A stretch of DNA of 28,863 nt from positions 1 through 28,863 of the forward strand of contig PCBA01000014.1 of assembly GCA_002730855.1 (NCBI GenBank). Reading direction: 5' to 3'. Position 1 is the stretch's first letter; each line of letters starts with the position of its first letter. Both the position numbers and the translations under genes were made by a program. Under the pieces are notes generated by a model, which was given only the letters and a program-made list of their open reading frames with translations, was not told where the DNA came from and ran no database searches. This document shows positions 7,840 through 15,287 of the stretch, in pieces. The stretch comes from Gammaproteobacteria bacterium (lineage in GTDB: Bacteria > Pseudomonadota > Gammaproteobacteria > Magnimaribacterales > Magnimaribacteraceae).

Positions 7840-8463
7840 ATGGAAATACAAGTATTAAATCAAAACGGCTCAGGTGACTCGAAAGTTTCTCTACCTGAAT
7901 CAATATTTGGCCAGCAGTTTAATGAAGATTTAGTTCATCAATTACTTACAACTTATACATCGAATAGCCATCAAAATACTAAAGGTCAAAAGAATAGATC
8001 TGATGCTAGGGGGGGAGGAAAAAAGCCTTGGAAACAAAAGGGAACAGGAAGAGCCAGGGCAGGCACAATTCGCTCTCCTATATGGAGAGGAGGTGGAGTA
8101 ACCTTTGCTTATAAATTTAGTTCATTAAAGCCTAAAAAGATAAACAAAAAAATGTATAGATCAGCCATGCGATCTATATGGTCCAAACTAGCAGAAGAAG
8201 AAAAGATTGTTGCTATAAATGAGATTAATATTGATGAGCCGGCCAAATCTTCTCAAGTAAAAAAGATTCTTTCTGATTTAGGATTAAATAAGGCATTGGT
8301 TGTTTTAAGCAAGAATAATGAAGGGTTGAATAAAGCATCTAAGAACTTAACAGAATGCAATGTTCAAACCGTTAGCTCAATTGATCCATCTGCGCTCCTT
8401 AAGGCTGAAAAAGTATTAATAACTTCAGAAACAGTTAATTTATTAACCGAGGTATTGGCTTAA
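7840..8463 (+). CDS. rplD: 50S ribosomal protein L4
   Basis: L4 lines the polypeptide exit tunnel and in E. coli is also the repressor of the S10 operon, acting on the leader RNA. The 207 residues (201 in E. coli) contain the tunnel-loop block rich in Gly, Lys and Arg (TKGQKNRSDARGGGKKPWKQ, then GTGRARAGTIRSPIWRGGG), followed by the globular part. The start abuts the rplC stop directly, and the last base of its stop codon is the first base of rplW (TAATG). The presence of L4 in this operon and the structured leader upstream of rpsJ make feedback control plausible, though the sequence alone cannot show it. Confidence 0.97.
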   Translation: MEIQVLNQNGSGDSKVSLPESIFGQQFNEDLVHQLLTTYTSNSHQNTKGQKNRSDARGGGKKPWKQKGTGRARAGTIRSPIWRGGGVTFAYKFSSLKPKKINKKMYRSAMRSIWSKLAEEEKIVAINEINIDEPAKSSQVKKILSDLGLNKALVVLSKNNEGLNKASKNLTECNVQTVSSIDPSALLKAEKVLITSETVNLLTEVLA

Positions 8464-8753
8464 TGAAAAAAGATCTTTATTCAGTAATTAAATCACCTTA
8501 TTTAACGGAGAAAGTTTCAGCGTTAATGGGCGAATCAAATCAATATGCTTTTAAGGTGGACATTAATGCAACAAAATTACAGATTAAGAAGGCTGTAGAG
8601 AGTTATTTTTCGGTAAATGTAGAAGACGTAAATGTTATAAAAATAAAAGGAAAGGCGAAAAGGTCAAGGTACAGAATAAAGAAGAGATCTGATTGGAAGA
8701 AAGCATACGTGCGTTTAGCTGAAGGCCAAACAATTGAGGTAAGTTCAGAGTAA
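8463..8753 (+). CDS. rplW: 50S ribosomal protein L23
   Basis: L23 lies at the mouth of the exit tunnel and is the docking site for trigger factor and SRP. The 96 residues (100 in E. coli) carry the SPYLTEKVS block; Glu16 corresponds to the glutamate (Glu18 in E. coli) that contacts trigger factor. The C-terminal RSDWKKAYVRLAEGQ block is conserved. It overlaps rplD by one base at its start and rplB by one base at its end, both as TAATG, which points to coupled translation along rplD-rplW-rplB. Confidence 0.97.
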   Translation: MKKDLYSVIKSPYLTEKVSALMGESNQYAFKVDINATKLQIKKAVESYFSVNVEDVNVIKIKGKAKRSRYRIKKRSDWKKAYVRLAEGQTIEVSSE

Positions 8754-9583
8754 TGGCAACACAAATAAAAAAATCAAAACCTACATCTCCAGGACGTAGG
8801 TTTAGGTCTTGGGTATCGCGAGATTCTCTTCATAAGGGCGATCCTTACGCCCCTCTTTTGGAAACAAAGAAACAGCAATCAGGCAGAAACAATCAAGGAA
8901 GGATAACCAGCAGACATAGGGGAGGGGGACATAAGAAACACTACAGAGTTATTGACTTCAAGAGGGTCAAAGATAATATCCCAGGTAAAGTAGAGACAAT
9001 AGAATATGACCCCAACAGGTCTGCTAACATTGCTCTAGTCTTGTATTCTGATGGAGAAAGAAAATACATCATCTCACCAGAAGGCTTAAAAGTTGGAGAT
9101 CAGATAATATCAGGCAGAGAATCTCCTATAGAGTTGGGAAATTCATTAAGCTTAAACAATATTCCTTTAGGTACGGTAGTGCATTGTATCGAACTATTCC
9201 CTGGTAAAGGGGCCCAGATGGCCAGGAGTGCAGGAACATCTGCACAGATTTTAGCCATTGAAGGAAGGTATGCAACTTTGAGGCTAAGAAGTGGAGAAGT
9301 TAGAAGAGTGTTGGCTGACTGCAGAGCTACAATTGGAAGTGTTTCTAACTCTGAGCATTCGTTAAGGTCTATCGGTAAAGCTGGAGCTAAGAGATGGACA
9401 GGAAGAAGGCCTTCCGTTAGAGGTGTGGCCATGAATCCAGTAGATCACCCTCACGGTGGTGGAGAAGGAAAAACATCAGGAGGAAGACATCCTGTAACCC
9501 CTTGGGGAGTCTCTACCAAAGGATATAAGACTCGTAAAAAAACAAAAAGTAGTAATCGAATGATTGTACGAAGAAGAAAGTAA
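8753..9583 (+). CDS. rplB: 50S ribosomal protein L2
   Basis: L2 is one of the largest 50S proteins, needed for subunit association and for peptidyl transferase activity. The 276 residues (273 in E. coli) show GRITSRHRGGGHKKHYR near residue 50 and the universally conserved DHPHGGGEG at 231-239, which carries the histidine near the catalytic centre. The basic C-terminus (TRKKTKSSNRMIVRRRK) is typical. The start overlaps the rplW stop by one base. An internal AGGAGG at 9478-9483 is not followed by a start codon at a useful distance and appears to be codon content only. Confidence 0.98.
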   Translation: MATQIKKSKPTSPGRRFRSWVSRDSLHKGDPYAPLLETKKQQSGRNNQGRITSRHRGGGHKKHYRVIDFKRVKDNIPGKVETIEYDPNRSANIALVLYSDGERKYIISPEGLKVGDQIISGRESPIELGNSLSLNNIPLGTVVHCIELFPGKGAQMARSAGTSAQILAIEGRYATLRLRSGEVRRVLADCRATIGSVSNSEHSLRSIGKAGAKRWTGRRPSVRGVAMNPVDHPHGGGEGKTSGGRHPVTPWGVSTKGYKTRKKTKSSNRMIVRRRK

Positions 9584-9590
9584 TAAAATT

Positions 9591-9857
9591 ATGCCTAGAT
9601 CATTAAGAAAAGGACCATTTGTAGATTTACACCTTCAAAAGAAAGTTGAGAAGGCTGTTTTGACAAATGATAAGAAACCCATAAAAACTTGGTCAAGGAG
9701 ATCAATGATAACTCCTGAAATGGTTGGGTTAAATATAGCTGTTCATAATGGAAGACAGCATGTACCAATCTTTATTCAAGAAGACATGGTAGGACATAAA
9801 CTAGGTGAATTTGTTTTAACTAGAACATTCAGAATGCACTCTGGAGATAGAAAATAA
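9591..9857 (+). CDS. rpsS: 30S ribosomal protein S19
   Basis: S19 sits at the top of the 30S head next to S13 and helps form the bridge to the 50S subunit. I start it at ATG 9591 because the product then begins MPRSLRKGPFVDLHL as in the family; an upstream in-frame TTG at 9564 would add nine residues and overlap rplB, and I reject it. The 88 residues are four fewer than in E. coli, with a shorter basic tail. WSRRSMITPEMVG and the HNGRQHVPIFI block are intact. The 7-nt gap from rplB is A/T only (AATTATG at the start) with no clear ribosome binding site. Confidence 0.97.
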   Translation: MPRSLRKGPFVDLHLQKKVEKAVLTNDKKPIKTWSRRSMITPEMVGLNIAVHNGRQHVPIFIQEDMVGHKLGEFVLTRTFRMHSGDRK

Positions 9858-9865
9858 GATAAATT

Positions 9866-10207
9866 ATGGGCCAATCAACTGCAAAATTAAGAAGCGCTAG
9901 GGTTTCAAGTCAGAAAGCCAGACTTGTTGCTAACCAAATAAGAGGCAAGCATGTTGAAGAAGCAATTGGTATATTGTCTTTTGCTCCCCAGAAATCAGCT
10001 CACATTATTAGAAAAGTTCTTGAATCAGCTATAGCTAATGCTGAGCACAATAAAGGCCTAGATATAGATTCTTTATTTGTTTCAACTATCGCAGTCGATG
10101 AAAGTTTTACTATGAAAAGGGTAAGGGCAAGAGCTAGAGGTAGAGCAGATAGGTTTTTTAAAAGAAGTTGTAATATTTCATTAACTTTGGAAGAAAAAGG
10201 TAAATAA
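9866..10207 (+). CDS. rplV: 50S ribosomal protein L22
   Basis: L22 binds several 23S rRNA domains and its beta-hairpin lines the exit tunnel at the constriction. The 113 residues (110 in E. coli) include SSQKARLVANQIRGK and the hairpin block DESFTMKRVRARARGRADR, whose bases reach the macrolide-binding region in known structures. No hairpin deletion of the kind that gives erythromycin resistance is evident. The start is 8 nt after rpsS in an A/T-rich gap with no Shine-Dalgarno element. The stop abuts the rpsC ATG. Confidence 0.97.
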   Translation: MGQSTAKLRSARVSSQKARLVANQIRGKHVEEAIGILSFAPQKSAHIIRKVLESAIANAEHNKGLDIDSLFVSTIAVDESFTMKRVRARARGRADRFFKRSCNISLTLEEKGK

Positions 10208-10858
10208 ATGGGACAAAAAGTACATCCAATTGGTTTTAGATTAGGCATAACTACAAAACATACCTCTAATTGGTATGCTGAGAAATCTCAATATACTGAA
10301 AACTTACTAAAAGATATAGAAGTTAGAGAGCATCTAGCTAATAAGTTATCACACGCTTCTGTGAGTAGGATAGATATAGAGAGAACAGCCGATAATGCAA
10401 GAGTATTAATCCATACTGCTAGACCTGGGATAGTGATAGGAAAAAAAGGTGAAGATATAGATAAGATGAGAGAAGACATTACTCAGAGAATGGGTATTCC
10501 CGTGACTTTAAGTATTCAAGAAATCAGAAAACCAGATTTAGATGCAAAATTATTAGCTGAAAGTGTAGCGCAACAATTAGAAAGAAGAGTTATGTTTAGA
10601 AGGGCTATGAAAAGAGCTGTTCAGAATGCTATGCGACAAGGGGCTGAAGGAGTGAAGATAAGAGTTGCAGGAAGGTTAGGTGGAGCTGAAATAGCTAGAG
10701 CGGAAATTCAAAAAGAAGGAAGGGTTCCCTTGCACACCCTAAGAGCGGATGTGGATTATGGGCTTGCTGAAGCTAATACAACATATGGAGTTATAGGCGT
10801 TAAAGCTTGGGTCTTCAGAGGAGAAGTATTGGACTCTCAAAATAAGGATTCGGAATAA
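10208..10858 (+). CDS. rpsC: 30S ribosomal protein S3
   Basis: S3 forms the mRNA entry site with S4 and S5 and takes part in mRNA unwinding. The family start MGQKVHPIGFRLG is present. The type II KH domain has its GXXG loop as GKKG at residues 78-81, followed by the C-terminal domain (AGRLGGAEIAR, then LRADVDYG). At 216 residues it is shorter than the 233 of E. coli; the missing part is the variable C-terminal tail. Its ATG follows the rplV TAA with no gap, so ribosomes probably pass directly from one to the other. Confidence 0.98.
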   Translation: MGQKVHPIGFRLGITTKHTSNWYAEKSQYTENLLKDIEVREHLANKLSHASVSRIDIERTADNARVLIHTARPGIVIGKKGEDIDKMREDITQRMGIPVTLSIQEIRKPDLDAKLLAESVAQQLERRVMFRRAMKRAVQNAMRQGAEGVKIRVAGRLGGAEIARAEIQKEGRVPLHTLRADVDYGLAEANTTYGVIGVKAWVFRGEVLDSQNKDSE

Positions 10859-10867
10859 GGTAAAAAA

Positions 10868-11275
10868 ATGTTTCAACCTAAAAGAACAAAATATAGAAAG
10901 CAGCAGAAAGGTAGAAATACCGGTAATGCTCAAAGAGGGGCAACTTTAAGTTTTGGTACTTATGGCCTTAAGGCTACTGAAAGAGGCCAACTTACCTCTA
11001 GGCAAATCGAAGCAGCAAGAAGAGCAATGACACGACATGTTAAAAGAGGAGCAAAGATTTGGATCCGTGTTTTTCCAGACAAGCCCATAACCAAAAAGCC
11101 TCTTGAAGTCAGACAAGGAAAAGGAAAGGGGAACGTGGAGTATTGGGTATGTCCAATTAAACCTGGAAAGGTCTTATATGAAATGGAAGGAGTTGATGAA
11201 GAATTAGCAAAAGAGGCTTTTGCATTGGCTTCAGCAAAGATGCCTATTTCAACTACTTTCATTAGGAGGGTGTAA
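10868..11275 (+). CDS. rplP: 50S ribosomal protein L16
   Basis: L16 is a late-assembly 50S protein that positions A-site tRNA. The 135 residues (136 in E. coli) show the family start MFQPKRTKYRK, the ERGQLTSRQIEAARRAM block and the loop around KPLEVRQGKGKGNVEYWV near residue 80, which in E. coli contains the hydroxylated arginine. It begins 9 nt after rpsC. Its TAA shares one base with the rpmC ATG, and the AGGAGG in its last codons serves as the rpmC ribosome binding site. Confidence 0.98.
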   Translation: MFQPKRTKYRKQQKGRNTGNAQRGATLSFGTYGLKATERGQLTSRQIEAARRAMTRHVKRGAKIWIRVFPDKPITKKPLEVRQGKGKGNVEYWVCPIKPGKVLYEMEGVDEELAKEAFALASAKMPISTTFIRRV

Positions 11276-11493
11276 TGGCTAAAGAAAGTTTTTTAGATAG
11301 ATTGAGGAATAAGTCAACAGATGCCCTTGATGAAGAAGGCAAGTTAAGAAAAGAGTTAATGGAGTTAAGAATCCAGCATTCGTCAGGACAACTTAAAGAG
11401 ACTCATAAAATAAAGAAAGTAAGAAGGTCTATTGCGCAATTGAGAACTTTTCATCAAGAAGGTAAAAGAGAATTAAAAAATGACAACACTTAA
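11275..11493 (+). CDS. rpmC: 50S ribosomal protein L29
   Basis: Small two-helix protein next to L23 at the exit tunnel. The 72 residues are slightly longer than the 63 of E. coli; the conserved core ELMELRIQHSSGQLKETHKI and the basic segment KVRRSIAQLRT identify it. It overlaps rplP by one base, with a strong AGGAGG site inside the end of rplP. Its 3' end overlaps rpsQ by 14 bases, the largest same-strand overlap in this cluster. Confidence 0.95.
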   Translation: MAKESFLDRLRNKSTDALDEEGKLRKELMELRIQHSSGQLKETHKIKKVRRSIAQLRTFHQEGKRELKNDNT

Positions 11494-11743
11494 GGCAAGA
11501 ACAGAAACAGGATTGGTTGTTAGCTCTAAAAGAGATAAATCCATCACTGTTTTGGTAGAAAGGAAAGTAAAACATCCTTTATACAAAAAGATATTGAGAA
11601 GGTCTTCAAGACTGCAGGCTCATGATCAAGACAATATTTGTTCAGATGGAGATTTGGTTGTAATACAAGAATGTAGGCCTTTATCAAAAACAAAGTCTTG
11701 GAACCTGCTAAGGGTTGAGAAGAAGGTACAAGAAATAAACTAA
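11480..11743 (+). CDS. rpsQ: 30S ribosomal protein S17
   Basis: S17 is an early-binding OB-fold protein of the 30S body that organises 16S rRNA helices of the 5' and central domains. The 87 residues (84 in E. coli) carry GLVVSSKRDKSITVLVERKVKHPLY, cut here to the recognisable KDKS-like and VKHPLYKK parts, and the end block CRPLSKTKSWNLLRV. The start at 11480 lies inside rpmC (14-base overlap); the next downstream start would remove the first beta strand. It is followed by rplN after 5 nt. Confidence 0.96.
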   Translation: MTTLKARTETGLVVSSKRDKSITVLVERKVKHPLYKKILRRSSRLQAHDQDNICSDGDLVVIQECRPLSKTKSWNLLRVEKKVQEIN

Positions 11744-11748
11744 TAACA

Positions 11749-12117
11749 ATGATACAAGAACAGACATATCTAGAAGTAGCTGATAATAGTGGAGCAAGGA
11801 AACTTATGTGTATTAGGGTTCTTGGAGGCTCTAAGAAGAAATTTGCCGGGGTGGGCGATGTAATTAAGGTTACAGTAAAAGAAGCCATACCCACTGGAAG
11901 AGTTAAGAAAGGTGAAGTGATTGATGCTGTCGTTGTAAGAACAAAGAATAAACTTAGAAGGTCTGACGGATCTGCAATTAGGTTTGATGATAATGCAGCA
12001 GTTTTAATCAACCCTCAAAAACAACCAATAGGCACTAGAGTCTTTGGTCCAGTTTCTAGAGAGTTAAGGAGTGAAGAATTCATGAGGATTGTTTCACTAG
12101 CTCCGGAGGTTCTATAA
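11749..12117 (+). CDS. rplN: 50S ribosomal protein L14
   Basis: L14 lies on the 50S interface and is the target of the silencing factor RsfS. The 122 residues (123 in E. coli) match throughout: MIQEQTYLEVADNSGARK at the start, GDVIKVTVKEAIP, VVRTKN, then FGPVSRELR and the end MRIVSLAPEVL. In E. coli the spc operon starts with its own promoter before this gene; here only 5 nt separate it from rpsQ, so it is more likely read from the S10 promoter. A promoter hidden in rpsQ cannot be excluded. Confidence 0.98.
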   Translation: MIQEQTYLEVADNSGARKLMCIRVLGGSKKKFAGVGDVIKVTVKEAIPTGRVKKGEVIDAVVVRTKNKLRRSDGSAIRFDDNAAVLINPQKQPIGTRVFGPVSRELRSEEFMRIVSLAPEVL

Positions 12118-12119
12118 CC

Positions 12120-12434
12120 ATGAATAAGATTAAAACAGGAGATCAGGTAATTGTTATTGCAGGAAAAGATAAAGGCAAGCAAGGCTCTGTGACTAAGATA
12201 TTAAATAATGGAAGATGTTTTGTATCGGGAGTTCAGATTATCAAAAGACACACCAAACCAAATCCTAATGCTGGGGTAGCTGGAGGTGTTGTTGAAAAGG
12301 AAGCCAGTATAGATATGTCTAATATTTCTATTTTAAACCCTTCGTCTAAGAAGGCAGATAAAGTTACATTTAAGGTTTTAGAAGATGGCTCTAAAGTTAG
12401 AATTTTCAAGTCTTCTGGTAAGGAGATAAAGTAA
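12120..12434 (+). CDS. rplX: 50S ribosomal protein L24
   Basis: L24 is one of the two assembly-initiator proteins of the 50S subunit. The KOW motif is at the N-terminus (KTGDQVIVIAGKDKGKQGSV). The middle carries HTKPNPN and the E-A-S-I-D-M-S-N-I block, as in the family. The 104 residues equal the E. coli length. It starts 2 nt after rplN, and its TAA shares one base with the rplE ATG. In E. coli the S8 repressor binds near this rplX-rplE junction; I could not identify an S8-type hairpin here by eye. Confidence 0.97.
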   Translation: MNKIKTGDQVIVIAGKDKGKQGSVTKILNNGRCFVSGVQIIKRHTKPNPNAGVAGGVVEKEASIDMSNISILNPSSKKADKVTFKVLEDGSKVRIFKSSGKEIK

Positions 12435-12973
12435 TGATTCCTCTAAAAGTTCATTATAAAACCACAGTAGTTCCCTCTCTGAAAAAGGACTTAAATCTTA
12501 ATTCAGTTATGGCTGTTCCCAGAGTCACGAAAGTTACGCTTAATATGGGTGTTGGTGAAGCTATGAATGATAAAAAAGTCTTAGAAAGAGCTGCCGAAGA
12601 TCTAACTCTAATCTCTGGGCAAAAACCAATGATAACGACTGTTAGGAAATCAGTTGCTAACTTTAAGATCAGAGATGGTATGCCTATAGGGTGCAAGGTA
12701 ACTCTTAGAGGAGATAGGATGTATGAATTCCTGCAAAGACTTCTTGGTATAGCAATTCCAAGAGAAAGAGATTTTAGAGGTTTAGAGGTTAAATCTTTCG
12801 ATGGAAGGGGGAATTATTCCATTGGTATTAAAGAGCACATAATTTTCCCAGAAATAGATTATGACAAGGTAGACAAAATAAGAGGAATGGATATTTGTAT
12901 CTCTACTTCTGCTGGAGATGATGAGGCTGGAGAGGCCTTATTAAGAGCAATGCATTTTCCTTTCAAAAATTAA
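12434..12973 (+). CDS. rplE: 50S ribosomal protein L5
   Basis: L5 binds 5S rRNA and forms part of the central protuberance, touching P-site tRNA. The 179 residues equal the E. coli length. PRVTKVTLNMGVGEA, GQKPMITTVRKSVANFKIR, and the RERDFRGL and EHIIFPEIDYDK blocks are all present. The start overlaps rplX by one base, with AGGAGAT just upstream as a good ribosome binding site. It is followed by rpsN after 10 nt. Confidence 0.98.
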   Translation: MIPLKVHYKTTVVPSLKKDLNLNSVMAVPRVTKVTLNMGVGEAMNDKKVLERAAEDLTLISGQKPMITTVRKSVANFKIRDGMPIGCKVTLRGDRMYEFLQRLLGIAIPRERDFRGLEVKSFDGRGNYSIGIKEHIIFPEIDYDKVDKIRGMDICISTSAGDDEAGEALLRAMHFPFKN

Positions 12974-12983
12974 AGGTATAAAT

Positions 12984-13289
12984 ATGGCAAAAGCATCAAT
13001 GAAAGCAAGGGAAGAAAGAAGAAGAAAAACAGTGCTTCGATTTGCAACTAAAAGAGCTGAGTTAAAGGAGATTGTAAGAAACCCTAAATCTTCAGATGAA
13101 GAAAGAGAATTAGCTCAAATGAAATTACAGAAACTTCCAAGAGACGCTAATCCCATTAGAATGCAAAGAAGGTGCGCTATTACAGGAAGACCCCATGCGG
13201 TTTATAGGAAATTTGGTTTAGGAAGGAATAAGTTAAGAGAGCTAGCCATGAAGGGTGACATTCCTGGTTTAGTCAAGTCAAGTTGGTAA
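12984..13289 (+). CDS. rpsN: 30S ribosomal protein S14 (zinc-free type)
   Basis: S14 is a late-assembly protein of the 30S head. At 101 residues it is the long form, and the region that would carry the two CXXC pairs of the zinc-binding form reads NPIRMQRRCAITGRPHAVYR, with a single cysteine, so this is the zinc-independent (C-minus) type usual in gammaproteobacteria. The start MAKASMKAREERR is typical. It stands alone between rplE (10 nt) and rpsH (9 nt), and the upstream GGTATAAAT has at most a weak ribosome binding site. Confidence 0.97.
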   Translation: MAKASMKAREERRRKTVLRFATKRAELKEIVRNPKSSDEERELAQMKLQKLPRDANPIRMQRRCAITGRPHAVYRKFGLGRNKLRELAMKGDIPGLVKSSW

Positions 13290-13298
13290 GGGCAAATA

Positions 13299-13691
13299 AT
13301 GAGTATACAAGATCCAATAGCTAATTTATTTTCAAGTATCAACAATGCTCAGGCCAGAGGTAAATCCTCTGTATTAGTACCCAGTTCTACAAAGAAATTA
13401 GCTTTAGTTGAGCTACTTAAAGAAGAGGGTTATGTTGGTTCTTATTCTGTAACTGATAGTTCGAAGCCTGAAATAGAAATAAAGCTAAAATATTTTGATG
13501 GTGCGCCAGTTATAAAACAACTTAAGAGGATTAGTAAGCCTGGTCTTAGGCATTATTCTAATTATAAGAATATTCCTGAAATAAATGGAGGATTAGGTAT
13601 AGCGGTTGTATCAACCAGTAAAGGACTAATGACTGACAAGCAAGCTAAAGAAGAAGGAATAGGAGGAGAACTAATTTGTTCTGTTTTCTAA
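13299..13691 (+). CDS. rpsH: 30S ribosomal protein S8
   Basis: S8 is a primary binder of the 16S central domain and, in E. coli, the repressor of the spc operon. The 130 residues match the family length. The start DPIANLFSSINNAQ is followed by an N-terminal helix-strand domain and the C-terminal RNA-binding block (RISKPGLRHY, then GGLGIAVVSTSKGLM and the end GGELICSVF). AAGGG before the ATG is an acceptable ribosome binding site. No change in the conserved serine/threonine RNA-contact loop is apparent. Confidence 0.98.
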   Translation: MSIQDPIANLFSSINNAQARGKSSVLVPSSTKKLALVELLKEEGYVGSYSVTDSSKPEIEIKLKYFDGAPVIKQLKRISKPGLRHYSNYKNIPEINGGLGIAVVSTSKGLMTDKQAKEEGIGGELICSVF

Positions 13692-13701
13692 GAGTGTAAT
13701 T

Positions 13702-14235
13702 ATGGCAACTACTTATTTAAAACCAATATCAATACCTGAAGGAATATCTTTAGTTAATAAAGATAGAAAATTAACATTTTCAGGAAAGTTAGGTGAAATG
13801 TCTTTAGACGTTCATGAAGATGTGGACATTAAACAAGAAGAAGATTTTATAAGCTTTAGCCCAAACAAAGATACCCAAGAGTCAGTTGCAATAACGGGAA
13901 CCATGAGAGCATTAACCAATAATTATATACAAGGCGTAGAAGAAGGTTTTGAAAAAAAATTGGAAATAAATGGAGTGGGGTATAGGGCAGTCCTAGAAGG
14001 TCAAACAATTAATTTAAGCTTAGGGTTCTCTCACCCTGTCAAACACGATTTGCCTGAAGGAGTTACTGCTGATTTGCCTAGCAATACGGAAATAATTCTT
14101 AAATCGATGGATAAACAACTTGTAGGTCAAGTAGCAGCAGAAATTAGAGATTACAGGCCACCCGAGCCCTATAAAGGCAAAGGTGTTAAATACGCGGATG
14201 AAAGAATAATTAGAAAAGAATCTAAGAAAGCATAA
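13702..14235 (+). CDS. rplF: 50S ribosomal protein L6
   Basis: L6 contacts the sarcin-ricin loop region of 23S rRNA, close to where EF-G and EF-Tu bind. The 177 residues equal the E. coli length. Two L6 repeats are visible, with GVGYRAVLEGQTINLSLGFS opening the second, and the end block YRPPEPYKGKGVKYADE is fully conserved. The start is 10 nt after rpsH in a gap ending TAATTATG with no Shine-Dalgarno element. rplR follows after 2 nt. Confidence 0.98.
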   Translation: MATTYLKPISIPEGISLVNKDRKLTFSGKLGEMSLDVHEDVDIKQEEDFISFSPNKDTQESVAITGTMRALTNNYIQGVEEGFEKKLEINGVGYRAVLEGQTINLSLGFSHPVKHDLPEGVTADLPSNTEIILKSMDKQLVGQVAAEIRDYRPPEPYKGKGVKYADERIIRKESKKA

Positions 14236-14237
14236 AG

Positions 14238-14588
14238 ATGATAAACAAGAACTTAAAGAGACAAAAAAGAGCATTAAAGACAAGATCTAAGATTGCTTTA
14301 ACTGAAAACAAGAGGTTAACTATTTTTAGGTCAAACTCTCATATATATGCTCAAATAATGAGTAGCGAAGGTTCTAAGATTATAGTCAGCGCTTCAACTA
14401 ATGAAGCTGACGTGAGATCAAATAATAATGGAAATATAGAAGCAGCTTCTAAGGTAGGTAAGCTTATAGCTGAAAGAGCTTTAGAAAAGGGAATAGATAC
14501 AGTGGCCTTTGATAGGTCTGGTTACAAATATCACGGCAGGGTTAAGGCTCTTGCTGAGTCTGCTAGAGAAGCTGGACTGTCATTTTAG
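14238..14588 (+). CDS. rplR: 50S ribosomal protein L18
   Basis: L18 binds 5S rRNA and delivers it with L5 to the central protuberance. The 116 residues (117 in E. coli) have the basic N-terminus typical of the family, the RLTIFRSNSHIYAQI strand, and the C-terminal GYKYHGRVKALAESAREAGL motif. It starts 2 nt after rplF with AAAGATG upstream; the N-terminus is Lys/Arg-rich as needed for rRNA contact. rpsE follows after 8 nt. Confidence 0.97.
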   Translation: MINKNLKRQKRALKTRSKIALTENKRLTIFRSNSHIYAQIMSSEGSKIIVSASTNEADVRSNNNGNIEAASKVGKLIAERALEKGIDTVAFDRSGYKYHGRVKALAESAREAGLSF

Positions 14589-14596
14589 GAATAAAT

Positions 14597-15091
14597 ATGG
14601 AAAGCAATGCGTTAAATGAAAATCTTGGCTCTGAAGTTTTAGAAGAAAAACTAGTTCAAGTAAACAGAGTTGCGAAAGTAGTAAAAGGAGGAAGGATATT
14701 TGGTTTTACTGCTGTAACAGTAGTTGGTGATGGAAACGGCAAGATAGGCTTTGGAAGAGGAAAAGCAAGGGAAGTGCCTATTGCTATTCAAAAGGCATTG
14801 GATCATGCCAGAAGAAATATGGAAACCATAGAATTAAAAGGAAATACTATTCAGTACCCAATAAAAACAAAATATGGTGCTTCGGTTATTTTTATGAAAC
14901 CAGCTGCCCCTGGAACAGGAATTATAGCTGGAGGAGCTATGAGAGCCGTTCTAGAACTTGCTGGAGTGAAGGATGTATTAGCTAAGTGTTATGGATCAAC
15001 AACTCCAGTGAATGTAGTAAGGGCCACTTTAAAGGCTTTAAAAGAAATGGAGTCCCCAGCAAGAGTAGCTGAGAGGCTTGGTAAGGGTTAA
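14597..15091 (+). CDS. rpsE: 30S ribosomal protein S5
   Basis: S5 helps form the mRNA entry pore with S3 and S4 and influences decoding accuracy. The 164 residues (167 in E. coli) comprise the double-stranded-RNA-binding-like domain (QVNRVAKVVKGGRIFGFTAV, GKIGFGRGKAREVP) and the C-terminal S5 domain (GIIAGGAMRAVLELAGV, then NVVRATLKALKEM). The loop associated with spectinomycin resistance in E. coli appears unaltered in length. An AGGAGG at 14686-14691 lies inside the gene and has no nearby start. The gap to rpmD is 5 nt. Confidence 0.98.
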   Translation: MESNALNENLGSEVLEEKLVQVNRVAKVVKGGRIFGFTAVTVVGDGNGKIGFGRGKAREVPIAIQKALDHARRNMETIELKGNTIQYPIKTKYGASVIFMKPAAPGTGIIAGGAMRAVLELAGVKDVLAKCYGSTTPVNVVRATLKALKEMESPARVAERLGKG

Positions 15092-15096
15092 GTGTA

Positions 15097-15276
15097 ATGT
15101 CAGAAAAAGAAATATCAGTCAAACTTGTTAAAAGTTTAATAGGCTCTAAGAACTTTCAAATACAAAGTGTTAAAGGGCTAGGGCTGTCAAAATTAGGGCA
15201 AGTTGTTAGTGTCAAAGATACACCTGAAAATAGAGGGATGATTAATAAAGCCATTCACTTATTAGAGGTTAATTAA
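15097..15276 (+). CDS. rpmD: 50S ribosomal protein L30
   Basis: Small 50S protein of the ferredoxin-like fold. Translation from ATG 15097 gives 59 residues ending LLEVN, the same length as E. coli L30. The start MSEKEISVKLVKSLIGSK, the glycine-rich turn (KGLGLSKLGQVV) and the segment DTPENRGMINKAIHLLEV fit the family. The position between rpsE and rplO is where rpmD is expected. TTAAGTGTA before the ATG has little Shine-Dalgarno character, so coupling to rpsE, whose stop is 5 nt upstream, is likely. Confidence 0.94.
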   Translation: MSEKEISVKLVKSLIGSKNFQIQSVKGLGLSKLGQVVSVKDTPENRGMINKAIHLLEVN

Positions 15277-15287
15277 AAGTAAAGAAG

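Noticed and set aside
9564..9590. TTG start for rpsS inside rplB
   Set aside because: The extra nine residues are absent from the family; MPRSLRKGP at 9591 is the conserved start.
11544..12011. 155-codon open frame on the minus strand opposite rpsQ-rplN
   Set aside because: It is antisense to two certain ribosomal genes, has no ribosome binding site or familiar motif, and its low-complexity hydrophobic content is what reverse-reading of such codons gives.
12400..12470. S8 repressor site at the rplX-rplE junction
   Set aside because: E. coli has one here, but I could not find the helix and internal-loop pattern by eye, and the genes overlap by one base. A covariance search would decide it.
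14686..14691. AGGAGG inside rpsE as a hidden gene start (also 9478-9483 in rplB)
   Set aside because: No start codon with an open frame of useful length follows at a proper distance; it arises from Gly-Gly and AGG/AGA codons.
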